Source: JBBKWH01 sp037968855 (lineage in GTDB: Bacteria; Pseudomonadota; Gammaproteobacteria; Pseudomonadales; Moraxellaceae). From it: a stretch of 64,000 nucleotides of DNA. Location: positions 1 to 64,000 of the forward strand of contig JBBKWH010000087.1 in assembly GCA_037968855.1 (NCBI GenBank). The letters are read 5' to 3'. Below, one piece after another: positions 16,350 to 25,019 of this stretch. A model generated the notes under the pieces. The model had not been told where the DNA came from. It ran no database searches and saw only the letters and a program-made list of their open reading frames with translations. How positions within the stretch are numbered: position 1 is the stretch's first letter; every line of letters starts with the position of its first letter. Position numbers and translations under genes: made by a program.

Positions 16350-17807
16350 ATGGCAAAACTTGTCCACGGTTGGGAAGTCGTCATTGGCCTTGAGATCCAC
16401 TGCCAACTCAACACACAAAGCAAAATTTTCTCAGGTTCGCCGACCACCTTTGGCGCAGAACCCAACACTCAAGCCAGCCTGATCGACTTGGCGTTACCTG
16501 GTGTGCTGCCGGTGCTTAACCGCGAAGTGGTCAATAAGGCCATTCGTTTTGGTCTGGGCATTGATGCCGAGATTGGCCGCGCCTCGGTGTTTGCGCGCAA
16601 AAATTATTTTTATCCCGACCTACCCAAAGGCTACCAAATTAGCCAAATGGATCACCCGATTGTGGGCATTGGTCATGTCGACATTACCCTGCCGGATGGC
16701 AGCAGCAAGCGCGTTGGCGTCACCCGTGCGCATTTGGAAGAAGACGCCGGTAAATCGCTACACGAAGACTTTGCTGGCATGTCCGGCATTGACTTAAACC
16801 GTGCCGGTACGCCGCTGCTTGAGATTGTGTCTGAACCGGACATGCGCTCAAGCGAAGAAGCTGTGGCCTATGTACGCAAAATTCATAGTCTGGTGCGCTG
16901 GCTAGGCATTAGTGATGGCAACATGGCCGAAGGATCGTTCCGCTGTGACTGTAACGTGTCGGTACGCCAAGTCGGTGATGAATACGGCACGCGCTGTGAA
17001 CTGAAAAACATCAACTCGTTCCGCTTTATTGAACGCGCGATTGATGCCGAAGTCGAACGGCAAATTGACCTGATCGAAGGCGGTGGCCGCGTCATTCAAG
17101 CCACCCGTTTATATGATCCAGTCAAAAACGAAACCCGCTCAATGCGCAGCAAAGAAGAAGCCAACGACTATCGTTACTTCCCCGACCCTGACTTGCTGCC
17201 GGTGGTCATTACTCAAGACCAAATTGACGCGATCAAAGCCGACTTGCCTGAACTACCCGAAGCGCGTAAAGCCCGCTTTGAGACTCAGTTTGGCCTGTCT
17301 GATTACGATGCACGGGTATTGACCGGCTCGCGTGAACTGGCCGATTTTTTTGAAGACACAGTGGCCGCCGCAGGTGGCGACAGCGAAGCCAAACCTGCCG
17401 CCAACTGGGTGATGGGTGACTTGCTCGGTGCACTCAACAAGGCCGAAAAAGACATCCTCGACAGCCCTGTCAGCGCGCAACAATTAGGCGGTATGATTGC
17501 TCGCATCAAAGACAACACCATTTCGGGCAAAATTGCCAAAAACGTGTTTGGCGAGATGATGACCGGATCAGGCCAATCAGCCGATCAAATCATTGCGGAC
17601 AAAGGCTTAAAGCAAGAGACTGACACCGGCGCCATTGAAGCGATTATCCGTGACGTACTGGCGGCGAATCCAGCCATGGTTGAAGACGTCAAAGGCGGCA
17701 AAGAAAAAGCCTTTAACGGCTTAGTCGGTCAAGTGATGAAAGCCTCACGCGGCAAAGCCAACCCTGCGCAAGTCAATGAATTAATGCGTAAACTACTCAC
17801 TGATTAA
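16350..17807 (+). CDS. gatB: Asp-tRNA(Asn)/Glu-tRNA(Gln) amidotransferase subunit B
   Basis: GatB activates the misacylated tRNA with ATP and receives ammonia from GatA. The 485-residue product contains VIGLEIHCQLNTQSKIFSG at the N-terminus, FARKNYFYPDLPKGYQISQ, HLEEDAGKS, the RCDCNVSVR segment, and the C-terminal YqeY-like tail domain ending LMRKLL. The ribosome binding site AGGAGG lies at the end of gatA, so the two are translated as a pair. A stem-loop follows the stop at 17820-17847. Confidence 0.97.
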   Translation: MAKLVHGWEVVIGLEIHCQLNTQSKIFSGSPTTFGAEPNTQASLIDLALPGVLPVLNREVVNKAIRFGLGIDAEIGRASVFARKNYFYPDLPKGYQISQMDHPIVGIGHVDITLPDGSSKRVGVTRAHLEEDAGKSLHEDFAGMSGIDLNRAGTPLLEIVSEPDMRSSEEAVAYVRKIHSLVRWLGISDGNMAEGSFRCDCNVSVRQVGDEYGTRCELKNINSFRFIERAIDAEVERQIDLIEGGGRVIQATRLYDPVKNETRSMRSKEEANDYRYFPDPDLLPVVITQDQIDAIKADLPELPEARKARFETQFGLSDYDARVLTGSRELADFFEDTVAAAGGDSEAKPAANWVMGDLLGALNKAEKDILDSPVSAQQLGGMIARIKDNTISGKIAKNVFGEMMTGSGQSADQIIADKGLKQETDTGAIEAIIRDVLAANPAMVEDVKGGKEKAFNGLVGQVMKASRGKANPAQVNELMRKLLTD

Positions 17808-17819
17808 TCGCCATTCCTG

Positions 17820-17847
17820 TGGCCCTTTGATCAAGATCAGAGGGCCA
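17820..17847 (+). terminator. Stem-loop after gatB
   Basis: TGGCCCT (17820-17826) pairs with AGGGCCA (17841-17847), and TGATC pairs with GATCA inside, with a 2-base loop and one internal mismatch. It lacks a T tract, so it may protect the 3' end rather than terminate transcription. Confidence 0.45.
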
Positions 17848-17941
17848 TGTACCAACCCCATGTCAGCAACGATCTTGGATCGCAGCCTGTTTGCATCCGA
17901 TTGAACAGGTAACACCATAATCAACCATAAGAGAGCCTGCT

Positions 17942-18592
17942 ATGTATCCGCCCTCAACGCGCCACCTGTGCTTTATATTCATCACGTTGAGTCTGTTATT
18001 GGCAGGTTGTCAGTCACAGCCCACGACTTCCTCCAAGGTGACCATAAAACCCAAACCAACAAGCCCTACAATCACCCAAAAAAGCGAAAAATCAGCCCCA
18101 ATCAAAAATACCAAAAAATCCAATCAAACAGAAACCAGCAGTAAAGCTGAAGTCAGATCAACCGCCAAGGTGAATCAAGCGGATGACAGTGCCAATCAAC
18201 CCACAGCACAAGTCAGCGAAACCATTGCACCACCAGTCATTACCAATCCACCCGTTCGAAAACGTCTACCATCTCAACTCATTTTTGAAGATCTGATTAG
18301 CCGCGCCGATCAAGCACGCAAACAAAAGCAGTGGCCACAAGCCGCCTCACTGTACCGACAAGCCCAACGGTTAAAACCAAAACGCACCGTCAGCTATGCT
18401 CGACTGAGCGAAGTATTACTGGCACAAAACAACCCCACTGATGCCGAAGACTTCGCACGACAAGGACTTAAAGTAGCCAAGTCTCGCAGTCAAAAACGCG
18501 GCTTTTGGGCGCTGATTGCATTGTCATTAGAAAAACAAGGCAAATCAGCCGAAGCCGCACAAGCGAGGGCAGAAATTGCCAAATTGCGCTAG
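17942..18592 (+). CDS. TPR-containing lipoprotein, unknown role
   Basis: The 216-residue product has a signal sequence with lipobox LLAGC (lipidated Cys23), so it should be membrane-anchored in the periplasm or outer membrane. Residues about 25-105 are a low-complexity Ser/Thr/Lys/Pro-rich linker. Residues about 115-216 form helices with tetratricopeptide spacing (AASLYRQAQRLKPKRTVSYA, then DAEDFARQGLKVAKS). Such TPR domains bind other proteins. No specific family is recognised. It is convergent with ffh and shares its terminator. Confidence 0.8.
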   Translation: MYPPSTRHLCFIFITLSLLLAGCQSQPTTSSKVTIKPKPTSPTITQKSEKSAPIKNTKKSNQTETSSKAEVRSTAKVNQADDSANQPTAQVSETIAPPVITNPPVRKRLPSQLIFEDLISRADQARKQKQWPQAASLYRQAQRLKPKRTVSYARLSEVLLAQNNPTDAEDFARQGLKVAKSRSQKRGFWALIALSLEKQGKSAEAAQARAEIAKLR

Positions 18593-18650
18593 ATACTACT
18601 TTATCAACGACGGTGATCACGAAAACCCCATCACTCAAAAATACACCATA

Positions 18651-18681
18651 AAAAAAAGCCACTCAATCGAGTGGCCTTTTT
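18651..18681. terminator. Bidirectional terminator, TPR lipoprotein / ffh
   Basis: GCCACTC (18658-18664) pairs with GAGTGGC (18669-18675) over an AATC loop. A7 precedes it and CTTTTTG follows it, so it can work on both strands between the convergent genes. Confidence 0.85.
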
Positions 18682-18690
18682 GCTTAAGCC

Positions 18691-20112
18691 TTACTTCACA
18701 TCTTTAATATCATTGGCCGCACCACCGCCAAACAATGGACCCATATTTTGACCACCTGCACCGGCTTGCATACCCTTCATGGCGCGCATCATTTTGCTAA
18801 TCCCACCAGGGGTAGCAATTTTTTTCATCATTTTCTCCATCTGACTGTGTTGCTTGAGCAGACGGTTAATGTCTTGGATCTCCATCCCACAACCCGCAGC
18901 AATCCGACGCTTACGGCTGGCATTGATCACATCCGGCTGACGACGTTCTTTCACGGTCATCGACTGGATAATCGCCTCCATTTTTTTCATGGCATCTTCA
19001 GGCTTGGCATCGCTGACCGCCTGCTGCATACCACTGCCACTCATACCAGGCAACTTATCCAAAAAGCCAGCCATGCCACCCATTGCGCGCATTTGCTCAA
19101 ACTGGGTCATCATGTCTTCGAGGTTAAAGCCACCGCCGCGTTGCAGCTTTTTGGCCATCTTCTCTGCTTTTTCTTTGTCGATTTTGCGCTCGACTTCTTC
19201 GACCAAGGACAACACATCGCCCATGCCCAAAATACGCTGCGCCACCCGCTCAGGGTGAAACGGCTCTAGGGCATCAGATTTTTCGCCCATACCTAAAAAC
19301 TTGATCGGCTTACCGGTAATCGCCCGCACCGATAAGGCTGCACCACCGCGCGCATCACCATCGGTTTTGGTCAAGATCACGCCAGTCAAAGGCAGTGCAT
19401 CGTTAAAGGCTTTGGCTGTGTTGGCCGCATCTTGGCCGGTCATCGCATCGACCACAAACAGCGTTTCGGTCGGCTTGATCGCCGCATGCAATGCTTTGAT
19501 CTCGTCCATCATGCTGTCGTCAATGTGCAGACGGCCTGCGGTATCAACGATCAACACATCGGCAAACTTAATTTTGGCTTGCTCAATGGCACGATTGGCA
19601 ATGGTAATCGGGCTTTCGTCAGTGCTAGACATGACAAACTCAGCGCCCACATCACCTGCTACCATACGCAACTGCTCAATTGCAGCCGGACGATAGATAT
19701 CGGCGGATACCATCATGACTTTTTTCTTTTGCCGTTCTTTTAAGAACCGCGCCAGCTTACCAGCGGTGGTGGTTTTACCGGCACCTTGTAGACCAGCCAG
19801 CAAAATAATCACTGGCGGCTTGCCATGCAGATCTAGCGACTCGTTGGCCGCGCCCATCATCTCGGTCAATTGATCATAGACAATCTTGACGAAGGCTTGA
19901 CCCGGTGACAGTTGCTTCATCACCTCTTGGCCAAGTGCTTCTGCTTTGACCTTTTCAATAAACTCGCGCGCAATCGGCAGGGCCACGTCGGCTTCAAGCA
20001 AAGCCATACGCACTTCGCGCAGCGTGTCTTTAATATTGTCTTCGGTGAGCTGCCCTGTACCCGCGACATTGCGCAGGCTCTGAGACAGACGATCGGTCAA
20101 TGTGTCGAACAT
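18691..20112 (-). CDS. ffh: Signal recognition particle protein Ffh
   Basis: Ffh is the GTPase that binds 4.5S RNA and signal sequences to target nascent membrane proteins to FtsY and SecYEG. The 473-residue product shows the N domain, the P-loop GLQGAGKTTTAGKLA at about residue 106, the G-domain motifs DTAGR and TKTDGDARGG, and the Met-rich M domain. The M domain contains the RNA-binding RKRRIAAGCG segment, and the protein ends in a Gly/Met-rich tail. The 4.5S RNA gene is not in this window. ypjD diverges from it, an arrangement common in gammaproteobacteria. Confidence 0.97.
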   Translation of the reverse strand: MFDTLTDRLSQSLRNVAGTGQLTEDNIKDTLREVRMALLEADVALPIAREFIEKVKAEALGQEVMKQLSPGQAFVKIVYDQLTEMMGAANESLDLHGKPPVIILLAGLQGAGKTTTAGKLARFLKERQKKKVMMVSADIYRPAAIEQLRMVAGDVGAEFVMSSTDESPITIANRAIEQAKIKFADVLIVDTAGRLHIDDSMMDEIKALHAAIKPTETLFVVDAMTGQDAANTAKAFNDALPLTGVILTKTDGDARGGAALSVRAITGKPIKFLGMGEKSDALEPFHPERVAQRILGMGDVLSLVEEVERKIDKEKAEKMAKKLQRGGGFNLEDMMTQFEQMRAMGGMAGFLDKLPGMSGSGMQQAVSDAKPEDAMKKMEAIIQSMTVKERRQPDVINASRKRRIAAGCGMEIQDINRLLKQHSQMEKMMKKIATPGGISKMMRAMKGMQAGAGGQNMGPLFGGGAANDIKDVK

Positions 20113-20255
20113 GAGAATGCGAATCTTGAAAAATAACGTCTAGGATAGAAAAAACTGCGCACAGATGCTATAGGATAAGGTTCGATTACCGTATTTGATC
20201 TACCTAATGGGCTAGATCTTACCTATATTCTTCTTACCGGACTTCGATTTACGGC

Positions 20256-21059
20256 ATGAATGCCCTGTTGTTGCCTCTGATGATCTTTGCGCTAGCGGCC
20301 TATGCAGGCACGTTCTGGCACTTATTCTCACATCTACTCAGCAAACGACCGCCTCGGCGGGTTGCTAGTCTCAGCCTTTTGTTGCTGGGGCTTGCGCTGC
20401 ATGGCACCGTTTTGGTGTCATCATTACTAACGCCACATGGTCTTGATCTGAATATTTTTAATATTCTATCGTTGACTGGCTGGATGATGCTGGCCTTCTC
20501 GTTAGGCTTCTCAACCTATCGGCCTGTGTTGGGATTAAACCTGCTCGGTATTCCGGTTGCCACGATTGGCTTATTGGCTGGTAGTCTTTGGCATGCGCCC
20601 TACACGCCGCTCCAGCACACCGGTAACGGCTTAGAGTGGCATATCCTGCTCTCGCTTGCTGCTTACTGCTTGCTGCTGATGGCTGCAATTCAGGCCGTGT
20701 TACTGCACTTCCAAAATCGCGAGCTCAAGCATCGGAGCGAACGCCGAATCTGGGTTGCCTTATTGCCCTCGCTACAAAGTATGGAATCATTGCTGTTTGA
20801 CATGATTTTGGCGGGTTTTAGCGCATTAACGGTTGCTTTGTTATTGGGCGCTTTAGCTGTCAACAACCTGCTGGCGCAACACCTCATCCACAAAACAGTG
20901 CTCAGCTTGATGTCATGGGTCGTGTTTGGCTCGCTATTGCTTGGTCATTGGCGCTTAGGCTGGCGTGGTCAGCGTGCTGTTCGCTTTACCTTAACGGGGT
21001 TTGCACTCCTGTTGATTGGCTTCGTAGGCAGTAAACTGGTGCTAGAACTACTGTTATAA
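20256..21059 (+). CDS. ypjD: CcsA/YpjD-family inner-membrane protein
   Basis: This is a 267-residue integral membrane protein with about eight hydrophobic helices. It belongs to the CcsA/HemX cytochrome c assembly fold by its pattern: GNGLEWHILLSLAAYCLLLM, then LPSLQSMESLLFDMI, then HKTVLSLMSWVVFG with a conserved His. In this fold the histidines are linked to heme handling, but the gammaproteobacterial YpjD/CorE branch next to ffh has no settled function. It is transcribed away from ffh and ends just before a stem-loop. Confidence 0.85.
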   Translation: MNALLLPLMIFALAAYAGTFWHLFSHLLSKRPPRRVASLSLLLLGLALHGTVLVSSLLTPHGLDLNIFNILSLTGWMMLAFSLGFSTYRPVLGLNLLGIPVATIGLLAGSLWHAPYTPLQHTGNGLEWHILLSLAAYCLLLMAAIQAVLLHFQNRELKHRSERRIWVALLPSLQSMESLLFDMILAGFSALTVALLLGALAVNNLLAQHLIHKTVLSLMSWVVFGSLLLGHWRLGWRGQRAVRFTLTGFALLLIGFVGSKLVLELLL

Positions 21060-21061
21060 AC

Positions 21062-21098
21062 AAAAAATCTGCAACACTAATTACAGCGTTGCAGATTT
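21062..21098 (-). terminator. Terminator for the TetR gene at 21129
   Basis: AAATCTGCAAC (21065-21075) pairs with GTTGCAGATTT (21088-21098). The A6 run on the plus strand becomes a T run for minus-strand transcripts, so it suits the TetR gene best. Confidence 0.75.
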
Positions 21099-21128
21099 AT
21101 CAAATGGTCTTGCAATCAACGCTATAAA

Positions 21129-21818
21129 TTAAGCGTTCATATCATCTGGCTTTGGTACGGTGTAGTTGGGTAGCTTAACCAAGCCCGCATGCCCATTGGC
21201 AAATACCGTCCATGCGTTTTCTTCTGCTTGAGCAAATACCTCTTCACTCAACGTGATATAGCCAGAATAGCTGGCTTTATATAAACCAATAAATAAACCC
21301 CAGACCAACGCCACCGTCATTTCAGCGGTTTGATCACGTGCGACACCCGCTTGACGCGCCAAATGCACAAAGAACCAAATCGGCGACATGCCTGCCCGCT
21401 CACGCACAAAGCTTTCTTCACTGCGATACGGCACATGATATTGCAGCTCCAAAAAGCGGAACTCATCTGGACACTCGGTTACAAAGCGCACCAAGCGCCA
21501 CCAAAACGTCCGAAAAATCTCACGAATGGTCAGATTAAAATCAAAGCCTTCTTTCTCGACCACACTGACCCACATTTGATCAATACTGTGCATCAACACC
21601 GCATTGACCAAGGCTTCTTTGTTTTCGAAATAACGATAAATCGTTCCTGTTCCTACATTTGCAAGCTGAGCTACGTCGGGCACAGCCGTCCCAAAGTAGC
21701 CACGCTCTGCAAACAAGTGCAAAGCAGCCTTCAAAATTGCATCTTGACGAGCAAGTTGGCGTAACTGACCTGGTCGCATGGCAACCGTTGAATCAGGCAA
21801 AACGTTAAAACGGCTCAT
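21129..21818 (-). CDS. TetR-family transcriptional regulator
   Basis: This is a 229-residue DNA-binding repressor-type protein. The N-terminal HTH spans about residues 27-75, with ILKAALHLFAERGYFGTAV and VGTGTIYRYFENKEALVNAV, the standard TetR signature. The ligand domain is not assignable. It contains an aromatic-rich stretch (FRTFWWRLVRF) suggestive of a hydrophobic ligand pocket, which is inference only. It lies downstream of purU and the MFS gene on the same strand with a 230-base gap holding small dyads, so it probably has its own promoter. Confidence 0.88.
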   Translation of the reverse strand: MSRFNVLPDSTVAMRPGQLRQLARQDAILKAALHLFAERGYFGTAVPDVAQLANVGTGTIYRYFENKEALVNAVLMHSIDQMWVSVVEKEGFDFNLTIREIFRTFWWRLVRFVTECPDEFRFLELQYHVPYRSEESFVRERAGMSPIWFFVHLARQAGVARDQTAEMTVALVWGLFIGLYKASYSGYITLSEEVFAQAEENAWTVFANGHAGLVKLPNYTVPKPDDMNA

Positions 21819-21828
21819 GATGGATCCT

Positions 21829-21844
21829 CATGCCAAATAGCATG
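21829..21844. promoter_or_regulatory. Dyad before the TetR start, possible autoregulatory site
   Basis: CATGC-CAAATA-GCATG lies 10 bases upstream of the ATG of the TetR gene. A second dyad, TTCC-AAAA-GGAA, is at 21860-21871. Small palindromes in this position often bind the regulator itself, but the arms are short. Confidence 0.3.
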
Positions 21845-22048
21845 CAACAATGATGACTATTCCAAAAGGAACATGGTGCAGGTTTATAGTCTTTATGGAC
21901 ATCCTGTCTTTTCACGGCACAAAACCAACAGTTTTGCGTCCGCCACATCCATGAATGGAACGCTATAAACTGATCATATAAGGAATAATGATTCATTCCA
22001 TGATTGGTTTCACATTTTGATAAACGGTCAGTTCAAACTTCCCAGTGG

Positions 22049-23338
22049 TCAATGGCAAGATTGGCGTTTCCATAACCAAATAGGCATCAACAACAGCACG
22101 CCAACGACAGCACTGATCATAAAATGCGTGGTATATCCTAGTGATTCAGCCATATACCCACTGACCAAATGACCGGTTCCACCAAACAAGGTCATCATAC
22201 AAACCTGAAAGGTAAAGTCACTCCCAGCACGTTCAGGACGCGCATAATCCATCGCAGTCGTCAAAAGCGCAACCAATGCCATTGATGCAGCCAAATGCTC
22301 AATCGCATTCGCGCCATATACTAACCATGTGCTCGCCACACCCTGCTGAGCAAAATGCCATGCAGCCCACGCATACAATCCCGTACACACCGCCTGAAAA
22401 GCATTAAAGGACAACAGTGCGGCAAAGCGACTCATATAGCGCATCAACCATGCGGCCAGCACCGCACCAAGCAAAGACGCAGCAGAACCCAAAATACTGG
22501 CCAACAAACCGATTTGCTCTAAGGTATAGCCCATATCCACCATCATGGGTTTGACCATTGAGCTAGACAAACCGTCAGCCACCTTAAATACCAACAGCAC
22601 ACCCAGCCACGCTCGCATCTGCGGACTATGCCAAAAATAGCCAAACTGGGTATAAAAACGAGACCACAACGATGGACGATGCTGGGTAATCGCTGTCGCT
22701 TGGACATGTGGCCAAACTGGCTCTTTAAAGCGCCATACTGGCAAGGTGTTCAACAGGATTAAGCCGGTCATACAGACAAACACCAGTGGCCAACCCAGCG
22801 TGCCCAACATCAGCAACAAACCACCGCCGCCTACAATGAGACCCGTTCGATAACCCACCACCTGTACCGCATTACCCCAATGCCGAAACGAACGATCCAG
22901 CATTCGTACAGCCAAGCCATCAGAGGCCACATCCTGCGTTGCACCCAGCAAGTTAATCGCCAATAGCAACCCAAAAAACGGCAACAACACCGCTGGTTCG
23001 ACCAAACGAACAGGATCAAATAAAGCAAGTGTCGCGACCAATGCCGCCGCACCCAACTGCGTGGGCAGAATCCAACTTCGACTTTGGCCCACTCGTGGCG
23101 AATAATACCCATCCACCACCGGCGCCCACAAAAACTTAAACGCCCACGGCAACAACAACATGCCAGACAAGCCAATCAGGCCCAAAGACACGTTGTACTG
23201 CCGCAAAATCGCCGGTAACGCCTGTGTCATAAACCCCGCAGGAAAGCCCTGAGCCAAATACAAGCTCAGCAGCAATCCCAAGGTATACACCGGCGGATGG
23301 CGTTGTCCGTCAGCAGAATGCACCGTATTGATGGACAT
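22049..23338 (-). CDS. MFS transporter, AmpG/PAT-like
   Basis: This major facilitator permease of 429 residues has about 12 transmembrane segments. The N-terminal LYLAQGFPAGFMTQALPAI followed by LPWAFKFLWAPVVDGYY is the pattern of the AmpG (muropeptide) and acetyl-CoA transporter group, and ATQDVASDGLAVRML is also typical. The substrate is unknown. The purU TGA, a TTG and then this ATG lie in immediate succession (TGATTGATG), so the two are coupled. The ATG at 23338 is preferred to the TTG at 23341. Confidence 0.88.
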   Translation of the reverse strand: MSINTVHSADGQRHPPVYTLGLLLSLYLAQGFPAGFMTQALPAILRQYNVSLGLIGLSGMLLLPWAFKFLWAPVVDGYYSPRVGQSRSWILPTQLGAAALVATLALFDPVRLVEPAVLLPFFGLLLAINLLGATQDVASDGLAVRMLDRSFRHWGNAVQVVGYRTGLIVGGGGLLLMLGTLGWPLVFVCMTGLILLNTLPVWRFKEPVWPHVQATAITQHRPSLWSRFYTQFGYFWHSPQMRAWLGVLLVFKVADGLSSSMVKPMMVDMGYTLEQIGLLASILGSAASLLGAVLAAWLMRYMSRFAALLSFNAFQAVCTGLYAWAAWHFAQQGVASTWLVYGANAIEHLAASMALVALLTTAMDYARPERAGSDFTFQVCMMTLFGGTGHLVSGYMAESLGYTTHFMISAVVGVLLLMPIWLWKRQSCH

Positions 23339-23341
23339 CAA

Positions 23342-24202
23342 TCAATCAAACACAATGGTTTTGTTGCCATGTACAATCACACGGTCTTCCAAATGCCAAC
23401 GCACGGCACGGGTTAACACATTACGCTCAACATCCTCACCCAACTCGCGCAAATCGGCCACGCTATAACGATGGCTAACACGCTCAACGTCTTGCTCAAT
23501 GATCGGCCCTTGATCCAAATCTGCCGTCACATAATGTGCCGTTGCCCCAATCAACTTCACACCCTTTTCATAGGCTTGACGATACGGATCTGCACCCACA
23601 AACGCAGGCAAGAAAGAATGATGAATATTAATAATCTTCATCGGCCAACGATCCACAAAATCTGCCGACAAAATCTGCATATAACGCGCCAGCACCAATA
23701 GATCATTGTTGGCCATTAACTGATTAATCTGTGCCTCTGCCTCGACCTTATTGTCTTTATTAACCGAAATGACGCTAAATGGCACGCCAAAGCCTTCGAC
23801 CGCAGCGCGCAAATCCTCATGATTACTCACCACCTGCGTAATCTCACAAGGCAGCAAACCACGCGACCAGCGCCATAACAGCTCCAGCAAAGCATGGTCA
23901 TACTTCGAGACCAAAATGCCGACTTTCTTTAGCTCACAGACCAAAGACATCTGCCAATTCATTTGATATTGCCGCGCCACTGTCTCGGCAAATGCACGCT
24001 CAATCACATCACGACGATCTTCTAAGCGGTCTAAAACAAACTCAACCCGCATAAAATACGTACCACCCTCAACCTCAGTGGCATACTGATCTAACGCCGT
24101 AATATTGGCGCCATGATGATACAAAAAACTAGAAACCGCCTGCACCACACCCGGCCGGTCAGCACAGGTAATCAGCAAGCGAGCGGTATGTGCCGTTGTC
24201 AT
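23342..24202 (-). CDS. purU: Formyltetrahydrofolate deformylase
   Basis: PurU hydrolyses 10-formyltetrahydrofolate to formate and tetrahydrofolate and balances one-carbon pools. An N-terminal ACT domain (LLITCADRPGVVQAVSSFLY) precedes the formyltransferase-like domain. That domain carries the catalytic Asn-His pair in INIHHSFLPAFVGADPYRQA and the Asp in DLDQGPIIEQDV. The ATG at 24202 gives 286 residues, close to E. coli PurU (280). The frame upstream of it extends into non-family sequence. It is followed directly by the MFS gene. Confidence 0.95.
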   Translation of the reverse strand: MTTAHTARLLITCADRPGVVQAVSSFLYHHGANITALDQYATEVEGGTYFMRVEFVLDRLEDRRDVIERAFAETVARQYQMNWQMSLVCELKKVGILVSKYDHALLELLWRWSRGLLPCEITQVVSNHEDLRAAVEGFGVPFSVISVNKDNKVEAEAQINQLMANNDLLVLARYMQILSADFVDRWPMKIINIHHSFLPAFVGADPYRQAYEKGVKLIGATAHYVTADLDQGPIIEQDVERVSHRYSVADLRELGEDVERNVLTRAVRWHLEDRVIVHGNKTIVFD

Positions 24203-24385
24203 AGGGAATCCACTCATCAAAAAGGGCCGTCCCGACCCACAAAACGACCCGCATTCTAGCCTGAAACTTGCAGCGACCGCATGGTTTTGCGATACACTCA
24301 AACGCAACGGCGGGTTGCCTGAAAAGGGAACAAACCAAAACGGTTGATCAACCCCTCGTATGACCGACAATCAAGGATCTACCTC

Positions 24386-24922
24386 ATGAAAAAGACTTTT
24401 CTAGCGTTAGCACTGCTGACCGGCCTCTCTGCTACCGCGCATGCTGACTATCAAAGCTTTATGCAACAGCCCGAACAACCTTATGTCGGTCTGGACTATC
24501 AATACAGCCAAATCGACACGGATAACAACAGCGTAGATCTTGGCAGTATCATGTTGCGTGCGGGCACTCAAATTGCCCCACACATTGGCGTAGAGGCACA
24601 ATACTCATACGGTGTTACTGATGATGACTTTACCGCCAATGGTATGAAGTACACCGCCAAAAACCGTGGTAGTTATGGCCTATATCTGCGCCCAAGCTTG
24701 CAACTGGCCAACAACATGACGGCATACGCCCTTGTTGGTGCAAACTATGCAGATATCAAAGTTGAAGGCCCTAACTACAGCCAAAACAGCTATGACACCA
24801 CCTTTGCCGCAGGTGCAGGCATTATGTTGATGACCTCTGCCAATATTGGTTTTGGTGCCGAATACATGCGTTATGACAGCGACATTGACGCAGTCAATGT
24901 CGGTGTGCGCTTTATGTTTTAA
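24386..24922 (+). CDS. Small outer-membrane beta-barrel protein
   Basis: The 178-residue product has a classical signal peptide (MKKTFLALALLTGLSATAHA, cleaved before DYQS). It is followed by alternating amphipathic strands with many Tyr, Gly and Asn residues, and ends in Phe (VNVGVRFMF), the C-terminal signature read by the BAM complex. It resembles OmpA-barrel or opacity-type eight-stranded proteins, with no OmpA peptidoglycan-binding domain. The ATG at 24386 has AAGGAT eight bases upstream. Function is unknown. Confidence 0.85.
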   Translation: MKKTFLALALLTGLSATAHADYQSFMQQPEQPYVGLDYQYSQIDTDNNSVDLGSIMLRAGTQIAPHIGVEAQYSYGVTDDDFTANGMKYTAKNRGSYGLYLRPSLQLANNMTAYALVGANYADIKVEGPNYSQNSYDTTFAAGAGIMLMTSANIGFGAEYMRYDSDIDAVNVGVRFMF

Positions 24923-24941
24923 TGCTTTACTCACCAGCATT

Positions 24942-24970
24942 AAAAAACCCCGCCTTGGCGGGGTTTTTTT
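24942..24970. terminator. Bidirectional terminator, OMP / Ig-like lipoprotein
   Basis: CCCCGCC (24948-24954) pairs with GGCGGGG (24957-24963), flanked by A6 and T7. It sits between convergent genes. Confidence 0.9.
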
Positions 24971-25019
24971 AATGCTTAGAATCTGCCTACATCAATCGCA
25001 GACAAATTCTCAAACATCA

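Noticed and set aside
18748..19269. 173-codon plus-strand frame rich in His, Leu and Thr
   Set aside because: It lies fully inside ffh on the opposite strand, and its composition is the antisense image of that gene.
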